DNA of 64,000 nucleotides. Origin: Cloacibacterium sp047601505 (GTDB lineage Bacteria; Bacteroidota; Bacteroidia; Flavobacteriales; Weeksellaceae). Location: the NCBI RefSeq assembly GCF_047601505.1, contig NZ_JASGJD010000001.1, positions 3,038,001 to 3,102,000 of the forward strand. The letters run 5' to 3'. Positions 8,382 to 16,916 of the stretch are shown in pieces. Positions within the stretch are counted from its first letter, which is position 1, and every line of letters begins with the position of its first letter. A program made the translations under genes and the position numbers. The notes under the pieces are model-generated. The model was not told the DNA's origin and ran no database searches. It was given only the letters and a program-made list of their open reading frames with translations.

Positions 8382-9699
8382 TTATCCTTTTTATTATATA
8401 GCAATCGGCTTAATAAGTCTTGGATTATGTTTATTAGTTGGTTTACTTTCTGGTTTTCAATATATAATCCCAGAATTCATTAAAGGAATTTTACCTTTTA
8501 CTGCTCTTCGTCCTCTGCATACGTTGTATGCATTGTCTTGGATTTTTCTTGGTGCTATTGGCGGAATTTATTGGTACGTTCAACATGATGAAAATGCTAA
8601 AAAAACAAATCCTTGGATTATGAAATTCCAATTTTGGATTTTTATTCTCATGGGAATTCTCATTACAATTTGCTATATTTTGAGAAAATTTGAAGGTAAA
8701 GAATACCTAGAATATCCGCATATATTCTATTTTCCTATTTTAGTTGGGTGGGTTTTATTTGCCCTGTTTTACTTCAAATCTCTTTTCTCTTCACTTTCTC
8801 AATGGCCTGCTTATTATTGGATGTGGGGAACAGGCTGTTTATTTATGATTTTTCACTTTACTGAAGCTCATCTTTGGATATTGCCTTATTTTAGAGAAAA
8901 CTACCTTCAAAACTTAACTATGCAATGGAAAGCAGGTGGTTCCTATGTAGGGGCATGGAATATGCTAATTTACGGTTCATCTATGTATGTAATGTCTAAA
9001 ACCAGTGGAAACAGTAAATATTGCCATTCTAAAACGGCTTTCTTCTTTTTCTTTTTAAGTTTAGTCAATTCTATGTTTAATTGGGCTCATCATGTTTATC
9101 CCGTTCCCAATGCTTCATGGATTCGTTATGCCGCCTATGCCATCAGTATGACAGAATGGATTATTTTAATCCGAATGATTTATATGTGGAAACAAAATCT
9201 TTCACAAGAAAAGAAAAAGGAATTTACTATTTCTTACAAAGTAATGATGCTTGCCGATTTATGGATATTTTTAAACCTATTTTTAGCTCTTTTGATTTCA
9301 ATTCCAGCTATTAACTTACTCACACATGGAACTCATATTACTGTAGCACACTCTATGGGAACAACCATTGGCATTAATACTCTTATTCTATTATCATCCG
9401 TCATCTATATTTTTGAAGAGACTAAAAAATTTACGCCGCAAACCGTAGCATTTCTCAAAATGGGAATCAATATTTTTAATATTTCATTTGTTGGATTTTG
9501 GGTTATTTTAATCATCATGGGCATTGAAAAATCTAAATGGATGTATTTTACTGAAAATGTGCTTTTTTCTACTTTCCAAGATTCAATGCATGCTATATAT
9601 ATCATATTTACAATCTTTGGTCTTGGACTTTTAATTGGATTATATATGGTAATTTTCAAATTACTTAAAATAATTAAATCAATAGTTTGCTCCAAATAA
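8368..9699 (+). CDS. NorB-like heme-copper oxidoreductase subunit with atypical ligand positions
   Basis: 443 residues with about 12 transmembrane helices. Family features are visible: His51 in LRPLHTLYALSW (a low-spin heme ligand), the adjacent pair His241-His242 (FNWAHHVYP) of the binuclear metal site, and THGTHITVAHSMG (His328), the usual high-spin heme ligand region. By my recall of classical NorB, helix VI should carry HxxxE and the last motif should read AHGHM. Here the equivalent stretch 'WKAGGSYVGAWNMLIYG' has no His or Glu, and the second His is Met330. It may be a divergent nitric oxide reductase, another oxidoreductase of the superfamily, or an enzyme with altered metal chemistry. 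Cotranscribed with the NorC-like gene. Confidence 0.75.
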   Translation: MKKNNYPFYYIAIGLISLGLCLLVGLLSGFQYIIPEFIKGILPFTALRPLHTLYALSWIFLGAIGGIYWYVQHDENAKKTNPWIMKFQFWIFILMGILITICYILRKFEGKEYLEYPHIFYFPILVGWVLFALFYFKSLFSSLSQWPAYYWMWGTGCLFMIFHFTEAHLWILPYFRENYLQNLTMQWKAGGSYVGAWNMLIYGSSMYVMSKTSGNSKYCHSKTAFFFFFLSLVNSMFNWAHHVYPVPNASWIRYAAYAISMTEWIILIRMIYMWKQNLSQEKKKEFTISYKVMMLADLWIFLNLFLALLISIPAINLLTHGTHITVAHSMGTTIGINTLILLSSVIYIFEETKKFTPQTVAFLKMGINIFNISFVGFWVILIIMGIEKSKWMYFTENVLFSTFQDSMHAIYIIFTIFGLGLLIGLYMVIFKLLKIIKSIVCSK

Positions 9700-9721
9700 T
9701 ATTAAGAAATTAATTTGAAAA

Positions 9722-10120
9722 ATGAAAAATATAAGAACTGTATTATCCTTAAGTTTATTTTCTATTTTGCTAGCTTCTTGTAATCAAAATGAAGCTAAAT
9801 ATGAAAATACTGCTGAGACTATTAGCTCTAATCCATCTTCAGTAAATACCATTGATAGTACTCCAGAACCTGAGGGGCTAAGACTCATAAAAGGAGCTGA
9901 TTGTCTCTCGTGTCATAAAGAAGAAGGAAAGTTGATTGGCCCTTCTTACAAAGAAATAGCTGCTAAAAATCTTAATACTCCTGAAAATATAGAAAAACTT
10001 TCTGAAAACATCATTAATGGCAGCATGGGAAAATGGGGCAATGTACCCATGTCTGCTCATCCAAATCTAGATAAAGAAACTGCAAAAAAAATGATAGAAT
10101 ACATTCTAACTTTAAAATAA
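9722..10120 (+). CDS. Cytochrome c lipoprotein (c551/c552-like)
   Basis: 132 residues. The signal peptide has a lipobox LLASC (Cys20), so the protein is lipid anchored. After a Ser/Thr/Pro/Glu-rich linker (21-50) there is a class I cytochrome c domain with CLSCH (Cys61, Cys64, His65) and a distal Met in NVPMSAHP (Met110). It lies 22 nt after the NorB-like gene and is probably the electron donor to the NorC/NorB pair or a shuttle from the respiratory chain. A strong terminator follows. Confidence 0.85.
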   Translation: MKNIRTVLSLSLFSILLASCNQNEAKYENTAETISSNPSSVNTIDSTPEPEGLRLIKGADCLSCHKEEGKLIGPSYKEIAAKNLNTPENIEKLSENIINGSMGKWGNVPMSAHPNLDKETAKKMIEYILTLK

Positions 10121-10186
10121 TTTTATTTGCTAAATTAGTAAAAGTAACAGTAAAATCTACAGCTCTAAAAAATAGAAACAAACAAA

Positions 10187-10217
10187 AAGCACTTGCAAAA
10201 CATTTTTGCAAGTGCTT
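10187..10217 (+). terminator. Strong terminator after the cytochrome operon
   Basis: A perfect 14-bp stem (AAGCACTTGCAAAA with its complement) with a 3-nt loop lies 67 nt after the cytochrome c stop codon and is followed by an AT-rich tract. Confidence 0.8.
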
Positions 10218-10278
10218 AATTAATCATTTTTTCTTAATAAATCAGTATGAACTAATAATATACTAAAGGCTACAAAAA

Positions 10279-10374
10279 TTATATTTTCTGTCCAATGAAA
10301 AATACATAACCAGAATATTCTTTAAATCTATTGTACAATTCGGATTCGTATTGTTGAGATGCTGTAAGTCTCCC
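10279..10374 (-). pseudogene. Possible remnant of a protein C-terminus
   Basis: On the minus strand a stop-bounded frame of about 31 codons with no start codon reads RLTASQQYESELYNRF followed by KEYSGYVFFIGQKI and a stop. Composition and the aromatic, glycine-rich end look like the C-terminus of a real (perhaps outer-membrane) protein. It lies downstream of the truncated RND gene. I cannot identify it, and chance cannot be excluded. Confidence 0.25.
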
Positions 10375-10417
10375 CTAAAATTCGACATTTTATTAACTTT
10401 AAATTTGAAAATAAAAA

Positions 10418-10441
10418 GGCTATCTCAAAAGTGAGATAACC
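10418..10441 (-). terminator. Terminator after the RND remnant
   Basis: GG-TATCTCA pairs with TGAGATA-CC, and on the minus strand the hairpin is followed by TTTTTATTTTC. It lies 157 nt after the stop of the RND pump fragment. A similar GGCTATCTCAAAAG hairpin lies at 15547-15570 on the other side of the insertion sequence. Confidence 0.55.
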
Positions 10442-10597
10442 CATAAAAAGAATTGTTTTAATTCTTTTTTGAAAAATTAATCCTAAAATATTTTAAATAA
10501 TTACTATTTAAAAAGCTTTTCTATAAATCCTTAGAATATCTTCTATTTAACTTTTCAAATTTCAAAATAACTTTTACTAAGTTATCACCGAAATAAT

Positions 10598-12411
10598 CTA
10601 TTTTTGAAATCTTATCACTTCCTTTTCATTTGAAGCAAACTTTTCTTGAATCCTATAAATAATATAATACATACAAGGCACTATAAACAATGTTAACAAC
10701 ATAGAACTTGTTAAGCCTCCAATAATTACCCAAGCCATGCCGTTTTTGATTTCCGAACCTTCTCCTGCTGCTAAAGCGATGGGTAGCATTCCCAAAATCA
10801 TTGCTAATGTAGTCATTAGAATAGGTCTTAGACGCTCCATTCCTGCTTCTACCAAAGCATCTTTTACCGAACTTCCCTGCTCTCGAAGATGGTTGGTAAA
10901 ATCTACAATCAGAATTCCGTTTTTGGAGACTAATCCCAAAAGCATAATCATCCCGATGATAGAAAAAATATTCAAAGTTTCCATTGTCAGAGCCAATGCC
11001 AGTAAAGCCCCAATTAGCGCTACAGGAATGGAGAATAATACAACAAATGGATAAACCAAACTTTCATAAAGCGCGACCATTACAAGATAAACCAAAATAA
11101 TAGCAGTAACTAAAGCAATACCCAAACTTCCGAAAGCATCGCTTTGATTTTTTACATCACCCCCAGTTTCGAGAATTACTCCTTCTGGGATTTTGATTTT
11201 TTTAATTTTCTCAAGAATTTCATTGGAAACAGTTCCTACAGGTCGACCAGCAACATTTGAATTGATGGATATAGAATTTAATCTGTCTTTTCTTTGAAGT
11301 ACGGTTTCTCCCAAAACCATTTTCACATCTGCAAATTGACTTAATACAAACGACTGCCCATCTGCATTGGTAAATGATAAATTTTTCACGTTATTAACGT
11401 CCGAACGGTTGGCTTGGTCTAAGCTAATCAGAATATCATATTCGTTCCCACTTTGTTTGAATTTACCTTTATCATCTCCACTGAAAGCCTTTTGTAATGC
11501 ACTTCCCACCTGATTGGCATCTAAGCCATATTGAACTAATTTATCACGATTCACTTCTACAGCGACTTCAGTTTTTCTGTCTTTTACAGAAAGTTTCACA
11601 AATTGCGTCCCGGGAACGGTTTCTGCAATGGCTTTAATTTCTTCAGCAGTTTTCCTTAATGCTACCAAATCTAAACCTCGAACATTAATCTGAATAGGTG
11701 CATTGGTTGCATTTCCAGAGATAGAAGTTGCGCCTGCTGAAACAATAACACCAGGAATTTTTTCGGAAATTTCCTTTTGAACATTAATACCAAAGTTTTC
11801 TGAACTAATATTTCTTTTTGGTTTTAATTTGACTGTTAATCGCGCAAGATTATTAGAATTGCTGCTTCCTGCAACACTTCCAGGCACAAAACCTATGCTG
11901 GAAAAAACGGTTTCCACTTCCGGTTTTTTTAACAACATTTCTTCTGCCTGCTGTGCAATCATATTAGTTTGATAAACCGAAGATGATGGTGCCAATTCAA
12001 AGTCAATTACAACTTCACCTTTATCTGCGGCAGGAATGAAAGCACCTCCAATAAAACCTGTCGGAACTAAGGCAATACTTCCAACAAGCAATAATAAAAT
12101 AAATCCTAAAACCCATCTTTTTCTATTTAAAGCCACACGAAGTCCTTTTCCGTAAATATCTTTAATAAGGTCTATAAATTCTTCTAATTTGAGATTAATT
12201 CTTCCCCACCAGTTATCTTTTGTCAGATGTTCCAATCTTCCGAATCTACTTGCTAACATTGGTGTTATTGTGAAAGAAACAAATAAACTCATCAATGTAG
12301 AAACCACTACTACCAAAGCAAATTCTTTAAGTATAGAGCCAATTAATCCTCCTGCAAGCGCTAATGGTAAAAACACCACAACGTCTACCAAAGTGATTGC
12401 TAAAGCTGGAA
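10598..12411 (-). pseudogene. RND (HAE1/AcrB-type) efflux pump, 3' half only
   Basis: The frame encodes about 600 residues corresponding to the C-terminal ~60% of an inner-membrane RND drug/proton antiporter (full length about 1040). It begins inside a transmembrane helix (ALAITLVDVVVFLPLALAGG), continues through the second porter domain ('GFIGGAFIPAADKGEV', 'NAPIQINVRGLD') and the last transmembrane helices ('NIFSIIGMIMLLGLVSKNGILIVDF', 'RPILMTTLAMILGMLPIA'), and ends with a natural stop. The coding frame stops matching at about 12411, where the IS21 terminal repeats begin. No 5' half is found beyond the other IS end, so insertion was followed by deletion or rearrangement. Not expected to be functional; the apparent TTG start within the fragment is an artefact. 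Confidence 0.85.
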
Positions 12412-12417
12412 AAAACG

Positions 12418-12504
12418 GTCAAATTGACCATGTTATTTCGGAGTAAATTGACCATCAGTTTCGGAGTAAACTGACCACCTTATTTCGGAGCAAATTGACC
12501 ACCT
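12418..12504 (+). repeat. Left terminal multi-repeat of the IS21 element
   Basis: Four direct copies of a unit ending AATTGACCA/ACTGACCA, three of them preceded by TTTCGGAGYAAA. Such multiple terminal repeats are the transposase binding sites of IS21 elements. The innermost unit (TTATTTCGGAGCAAATTGACC) is the exact inverse of the innermost unit at the right end. Confidence 0.85.
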
Positions 12505-12586
12505 CAATTTGAGGAAGAAACCAGCAACAAAAACTACCAATTTTTTCATGGCGTTAGAAGCTTAAATTCGATAAAAAAATCGGATT

Positions 12587-14140
12587 ATGGCAAACACCCT
12601 AACAGACATGAGTAAAATAAGAAAAGTCATTAAATTGTACAGCAAAGGGAACAGTAAGTTGTTTATAAGCACCTATTTATCCCTATCTAGAAACACCGTA
12701 AAGAAGTATATCTCAATATTTGAAGCTTCAGGAAAAACAAAAGAAGAAATTTTATCAAAGAGCGATTCGGAGTTAGAATTGCTTTTTTCTGGAGGCAAAG
12801 AAGATGTCGTAAGCCCCAAACTACAGGAGTTGTATGATTATTTTCCAAAAATGGAAAGAGAACTGAAGAAAGTAGGCATTACCATTCATCATCTATGGGA
12901 AGCGTACATTGCGCAGCATTCCGATGGTTTCAAGAGCTCACAGTTCCGTCATCATTACCGAATATGGAGCAACAGGGTAAATCCCGTGATGCACATGCAC
13001 CACAAATGCGGGGACAAGATGTACGTAGATTACGCAGGAAAACCCCTTTATATCATTGACAAAACGAATGGAGAATTACGAGAAGTACAATTTTTTGTAG
13101 CCCTATTAGGTGGAAGCCAATACACGTATGCGGAAGCCACGTTGAGCCAACAAAAGGAAGATTTTGTACATTCAGTAGAACGAGCAATGCGTTATTTTCA
13201 GGGCGTTCCCGCTGCAATAGTTCCCGATAATTTAAAATCTGCAGTGGTTAAAAGCAATCGTTTTGAGCCTACTTTGAATGAAACTTTATCAGATTTAGCC
13301 GAACACTATGAAACCACGATTTTACCAACCAGAGCCTATAAACCACGAGACAAATCCTTGGTAGAAGGAGCCGTGAAGATTTTGTATCGAAGAATTTATG
13401 CCAACATAAAAGACCAACAGTTTTTCAATTTAGAAGAACTCAACCAAGAAATCTGGGATTTATTAGACGCTCATAACAACCGAAAACTCACCGCTCGTCC
13501 TTATTCTCGCAGGGAACTGTTTTTGGAAGACGAACAGCCTACCTTACGACCGCTTCCTACTACTTTTTTTGAAATCAAATACCAATCCTTTGCCACGGTA
13601 ATGCAGAACGGACACGTTCATTTAAGCCGTGATAAGAACTATTACAGTGTTCCATATCCCTATATCAAGAAAAAGGTGAAACTATTGTACACCAGTTCTA
13701 CGGTAGAAATTTATTACAAATACAACAGAATAGCCCTCCACAAGCGCAATTACAAGCCTTATGTATATACCACCACTTCGGAACATTTGGCAAGCACGCA
13801 CCGTTTTGTAGCAGAATGGAGTGCAGAACGCTTCATGGATTGGGCGAAAAGCATTGACACAGCAGTTGGAGAATACATTCTGCATATCATCGAGAGTAGA
13901 AACCACCCAGAACAAGCTTACAAAAGCTGCTTAGGGATTTTGAATTTAGAAAAAAAAGTAGGAAAAGCGCGCCTCATCAAAGCTTGCAAACGAGGTTTGG
14001 AGTATGAAATTTACAGTTACAAATCCATACAGAAAATTTTAGAAAACAATTTAGATCACATGGATTATGACACAGAAGACCAAAGCCAGCAAGAACTTCC
14101 CGAACATAGCAATATTCGTGGAAAGCAGTATTACAACTAG
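12587..14140 (+). CDS. istA: IS21-family transposase IstA
   Basis: 517 residues, the usual IstA length. An N-terminal helix-turn-helix (about 8-50, 'KVIKLYSKGNSKLFISTYLSLSRNTVKKYI') precedes a DDE integrase core: first Asp in KMYVDYAGKPL (about 144-154), second Asp in VPDNLKSAV (about 210-218), Glu in DKSLVEGAVKILYRR (about 256-270). The C-terminal part carries the 'HVHLSRDKNYYSVPYPYI' beta-barrel typical of IstA. It catalyses cut-and-paste transposition together with IstB. Followed by a tandem heptamer repeat rather than the usual immediate junction with istB. Confidence 0.95.
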   Translation: MANTLTDMSKIRKVIKLYSKGNSKLFISTYLSLSRNTVKKYISIFEASGKTKEEILSKSDSELELLFSGGKEDVVSPKLQELYDYFPKMERELKKVGITIHHLWEAYIAQHSDGFKSSQFRHHYRIWSNRVNPVMHMHHKCGDKMYVDYAGKPLYIIDKTNGELREVQFFVALLGGSQYTYAEATLSQQKEDFVHSVERAMRYFQGVPAAIVPDNLKSAVVKSNRFEPTLNETLSDLAEHYETTILPTRAYKPRDKSLVEGAVKILYRRIYANIKDQQFFNLEELNQEIWDLLDAHNNRKLTARPYSRRELFLEDEQPTLRPLPTTFFEIKYQSFATVMQNGHVHLSRDKNYYSVPYPYIKKKVKLLYTSSTVEIYYKYNRIALHKRNYKPYVYTTTSEHLASTHRFVAEWSAERFMDWAKSIDTAVGEYILHIIESRNHPEQAYKSCLGILNLEKKVGKARLIKACKRGLEYEIYSYKSIQKILENNLDHMDYDTEDQSQQELPEHSNIRGKQYYN

Positions 14141-14209
14141 AAGTTGGAAGTTAGAAGCTGGAAGCTGGAAGTTGGAAGCTGGAAGTTGGAAGTTGGAAGT
14201 TGGAAGTTG
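14140..14209 (+). repeat. Tandem heptamer repeat, ten units of GAAGYTG
   Basis: Ten consecutive 7-bp units, GAAGTTG or GAAGCTG with one GAAGTTA, begin one base after the istA stop and run to 14209. Short tandem heptamers are a recurring feature of flavobacterial intergenic DNA. This array sits inside a mobile element. Confidence 0.9.
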
Positions 14210-14222
14210 GAAATTTATCAAA

Positions 14223-14250
14223 AATTATCAATTATCAATTATCAATTATT
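14223..14250 (+). repeat. Tandem heptamer repeat, four units of AATTATC
   Basis: Four 7-bp units (three AATTATC and one AATTATT) directly precede the istB start at 14257 and occupy its likely ribosome-binding region. Confidence 0.85.
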
Positions 14251-14256
14251 AAAATT

Positions 14257-14994
14257 ATGAATGAAACCACTCTTACCAAAATGAAGCAAATGACGCTTCA
14301 CGGCATGCACAACGCCTTTAAAACCTCTATTGAAAGCGGTAAAATCGACCATTACACGTTGGATCAATTTATATCAATACTCATTGATGCAGAATGGGAC
14401 GAAAGGCATAACAGGCGTATTGAAAGAAGCATCAAGAACGCCAAATTCCATTACCAATCCAGCATTGAAACCCTAAATTATGATGCGTCCAGAAATTTGG
14501 ATCGCAATCTTATCTTGAGACTCTCGGAATGCGAATTTGTAGAAAAAAACGAAAACATCCTGATCACAGGAAGCACGGGTGTTGGCAAAAGTTATCTAGG
14601 AACAGCATTGGGCTATCAGGCTTGTATAGAGGGTTATAAGGTAAATTACTTCAACACCTCGAAGCTGTTTGCAAAATTAAAAATGGCAAAAGCAGACGGT
14701 TCTTATCTACGAGAACTCACCAAAATACAGCGGCAGGATGTACTTATTCTGGATGATTTTGGGCTCCAAGCATTGGACAGCCAGAACCGAATTACCCTTT
14801 TAGAAATCATAGAAGACCGTCACAACAACGGTTCTATCATTGTAACCTCACAAATCCCAGTTCAAGGTTGGTATGATATTATTGGTGAAAAAACCATTGC
14901 AGATGCTATTTTAGACCGACTTATCCATCAATCTCACCGAATTGAGCTTCAAGGAGAATCAATGAGAAAAAAAAGAAACAGCAAAAATTACTAA
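14257..14994 (+). CDS. istB: IS21-family AAA+ helper protein IstB
   Basis: 245 residues from the ATG at 14257, which begins MNETTLTKMKQMTLHGMHNAFK as typical IstB; an upstream in-frame ATG at 14200 would translate the heptamer repeats and is rejected. Walker A is GSTGVGKSYLGTALG (about 108-122), Walker B is VLILDDFGLQ (about 168-177), and RLIHQSHRIEL near the end is an IstB hallmark. It is the ATP-dependent target-selection partner of IstA. Confidence 0.95.
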   Translation: MNETTLTKMKQMTLHGMHNAFKTSIESGKIDHYTLDQFISILIDAEWDERHNRRIERSIKNAKFHYQSSIETLNYDASRNLDRNLILRLSECEFVEKNENILITGSTGVGKSYLGTALGYQACIEGYKVNYFNTSKLFAKLKMAKADGSYLRELTKIQRQDVLILDDFGLQALDSQNRITLLEIIEDRHNNGSIIVTSQIPVQGWYDIIGEKTIADAILDRLIHQSHRIELQGESMRKKRNSKNY

Positions 14995-15069
14995 TTTTTA
15001 TTACATTTGAATCAATAAGTTTAACAACAAAAAAACGCATGAAAAAAAGTAGTTTTTAAACGAGAAAAA

Positions 15070-15157
15070 GGGGTGGTCAATTTGCTCCGAAATAAGGTGG
15101 TCACTTTAAACCGAAACAAGGTGGTCACTTTAAATTGAAATGAGGTGGTCAATATCA
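15070..15157 (-). repeat. Right terminal multi-repeat of the IS21 element
   Basis: Four units of the form GGTGGTCAATTTGCTCCGAAAT / GGTGGTCACTTTAAACCGAAAC, in inverted orientation relative to the left array. They mark the right boundary of the insertion sequence near 15160. Confidence 0.85.
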
Positions 15158-15448
15158 CTGAAATTTGCATACAGCTAACAACTCGGCTGCTTTGCGAAGA
15201 TTTCACAGGAAGCAGTGCATCTTTGGAAAAATTTCGCAAAAGCACATAATAATGGATAATCCGATAACTATTACTGTAAAATTTACTTCTAGATGTTAAT
15301 TGTTTATAGATTTTGAGTTTCTGTTTATTTGTTTTATACAAATGTAATAAAATCAATTGATTACAACATATACATCTCTGTTTTTTTATCAAAAATTGTA
15401 ATTAATCAGAATATCAAGGTAAATTTAAATTAAAAAAATATTTCTCGT

Positions 15449-15493
15449 TTACGGAAAACCGTAAGGTGACAATAAAAAAACTGCATACTTTCA
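15449..15493 (+). promoter_or_regulatory. Palindrome with a possible -7 element, orphan promoter
   Basis: The perfect 6-4-6 palindrome TTACGG-AAAA-CCGTAA is followed 21 nt later by TACTTTCA (15486-15493), close to TAnnTTTG. The only downstream frame is an 18-codon ORF at about 15522 that runs into a terminator-like hairpin. The layout resembles the TACGTA palindrome promoter at 45710-45756. Confidence 0.3.
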
Positions 15494-15840
15494 TTTCTGT
15501 TTAATCAAAATATTAATAAAATGAACATTATTAATCCAAAACAAAAGGCTATCTCAAAAGCAAGATTGCCTCATTAAATTTTTATTCCAGATTTCCTATT
15601 ATTTGAAATAACTAAATTATCCAACTCCCCTTCTGGTACAATCACAATGTCATTAAGTTAGTGATTTAAATTATTGAAATTCAATAATTTAATATTACTT
15701 TTCTATATTAAATTTAGTATATTTATCTAATTAACAGATAGTTATTTAATTTCATAAAAAAACTTCTACATTTATCTTTGATGTTATAAAGAATGAAATT
15801 AATTTTTTAAAACGTTTTCTATAAAGATAGTGGATTAGCA

Positions 15841-15872
15841 AAAAAAACGCTCTTTTGGGAGCGTTTTTTTTG
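15841..15872 (-). terminator. Terminator of the Tle1/DUF2931 operon
   Basis: A CGCTC/GAGCG stem extended by an 8-nt A run pairing with an 8-nt T run, 22 nt after the stop codon at 15894. Probably bidirectional. Confidence 0.85.
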
Positions 15873-15893
15873 ATTTGAAATTTCATTGTTACA

Positions 15894-16916
15894 TTATTTT
15901 ATAAAATATTCTACTTCTGTGGCGTAGGAATAGTCATTATTTTTCTTTTCTTCTGCTGTTGGAATTTTATTTTTATAACGCAATATTTTTTCTTTTGTAT
16001 TATTGAAAACCAAATACAAAGTAGCGTTTTGATCGTTGTCTTCTATTTCTAATTTAAAAATAATTGTATTTATCTTTTTTTGTTCAATAAAATGCTTAAA
16101 TTTTTTTGGCATAATAAATTTGGAACAATAAAAAGTCTCTCTTGCCTTATCACGCCAACCAAGTTCAAACTCAACTGGTAATTTTTGATGGAATTTTTTG
16201 TCTATTCCAATCCCCTGTTCAAAAGTACCATCTTCTGATACATAACTATACTCTACTTCATCATGATTAGGCGTAAATAAATCAAAATACATATCGTATT
16301 CTTTTTCATTATTTGCCCATGCTTCATAGGGAATGCCGTGATGTTGCCAATAAAGGTATGTATTTCCCCAAGTTTCAAAATTTTTAGTTTTTAAACCAAT
16401 TCCTACACTATTATCTTTATACCCCTTTAATTGAGCCTTTGCTACTTCTATATTTACTAAATCATTTGCTTTTTCATCTATGGTATGAAACCATACCCGT
16501 ATCCAACCACCTGGAGCCATACCTACCACTAAATTTCCTGATGATTTTTCTTTCTTATCTAAATTATATTTTTCAAACAATCTTCTTATTCTTTCTTGTG
16601 GAAGTAATACTTTTCCTTCAAAATTTTTACCATCAACAACACTATAATAATTTATATATACTTCTTTAGGAGCCTCTTTGTATATATCCCCAGAAGAAAC
16701 CGCCCCATAAGTATTTCCCCAACCATTTTGAAATGAAGTATTGCTTCCATGTCCAGCATTACCAAAATCTACATAGCCAGCAACAGGATAATTTCTAGGG
16801 GCAGAGATACCTGGTTCCCATTGAAATTTTGTTCTTTGACAAGAAAAAAGCATGAATAAACTAGTGAGGCTTATAGTCATAAGCATCCAATTGTGGATAA
16901 TACGGCTGTCTTTCAT
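15894..16916 (-). CDS. DUF2931-family lipoprotein, possible immunity protein for the Tle1-like lipase
   Basis: About 340 residues from the ATG at 16916, giving MKDSRIIHNWM followed by a hydrophobic core and lipobox LFSC; a longer frame starting at 16961 would bury the signal peptide. The mature protein ('FQWEPGISAPRNYPVAGYVDFG', 'GWIRVWFHTIDEKANDLVNIEVA') resembles DUF2931 lipoproteins of flavobacteria, which have no known enzymatic motif. Its start lies 56 nt inside the end of the lipase gene, so the two are translationally coupled. Toxic periplasmic lipases of the Tle class are commonly followed by periplasmic or lipoprotein immunity partners, so an immunity role is inferred from context. 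Confidence 0.7.
   Translation of the reverse strand: MKDSRIIHNWMLMTISLTSLFMLFSCQRTKFQWEPGISAPRNYPVAGYVDFGNAGHGSNTSFQNGWGNTYGAVSSGDIYKEAPKEVYINYYSVVDGKNFEGKVLLPQERIRRLFEKYNLDKKEKSSGNLVVGMAPGGWIRVWFHTIDEKANDLVNIEVAKAQLKGYKDNSVGIGLKTKNFETWGNTYLYWQHHGIPYEAWANNEKEYDMYFDLFTPNHDEVEYSYVSEDGTFEQGIGIDKKFHQKLPVEFELGWRDKARETFYCSKFIMPKKFKHFIEQKKINTIIFKLEIEDNDQNATLYLVFNNTKEKILRYKNKIPTAEEKKNNDYSYATEVEYFIK

Larger units (their letters stand above)
12418..15160 (+). mobile_element. IS21-family insertion sequence (istA, istB, multiple terminal repeats)
   Basis: A complete element of about 2.7 kb. Both ends carry arrays of ~20-bp repeats containing TTTCGGAGTAAATTGACCA-like units in inverted orientation. Inside are the two IS21 genes, istA (transposase) and istB (AAA+ helper), in the same direction. 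Exact ends are approximate (within about 5 bp). I find no matching target-site duplication, in line with loss of the 5' part of the interrupted RND gene. Confidence 0.9.
15163..15893. other. Gene-poor interval between the IS21 element and the island
   Basis: About 730 bp with no convincing gene. A short plus-strand open frame up to 15249 (ending ASLEKFRKST) has no start outside the IS and is probably debris. A palindrome, TTACGG-AAAA-CCGTAA, lies at 15449-15464, a terminator-like hairpin (GGCTATCTC...) at 15547-15570 and a strong terminator at 15841-15872. The missing 5' half of the RND pump gene is not here. Confidence 0.6.

Noticed and set aside
14067..14252. Open reading frame rich in SWKLEAG repeats
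   Set aside because: It is only the translation of the GAAGTTG heptamer array and overlaps the end of istA.
15021..15392. 123-codon minus-strand frame across the right IS end
   Set aside because: It translates the IS21 terminal repeats (VTTLFRFKVTTLF) and has no family features.
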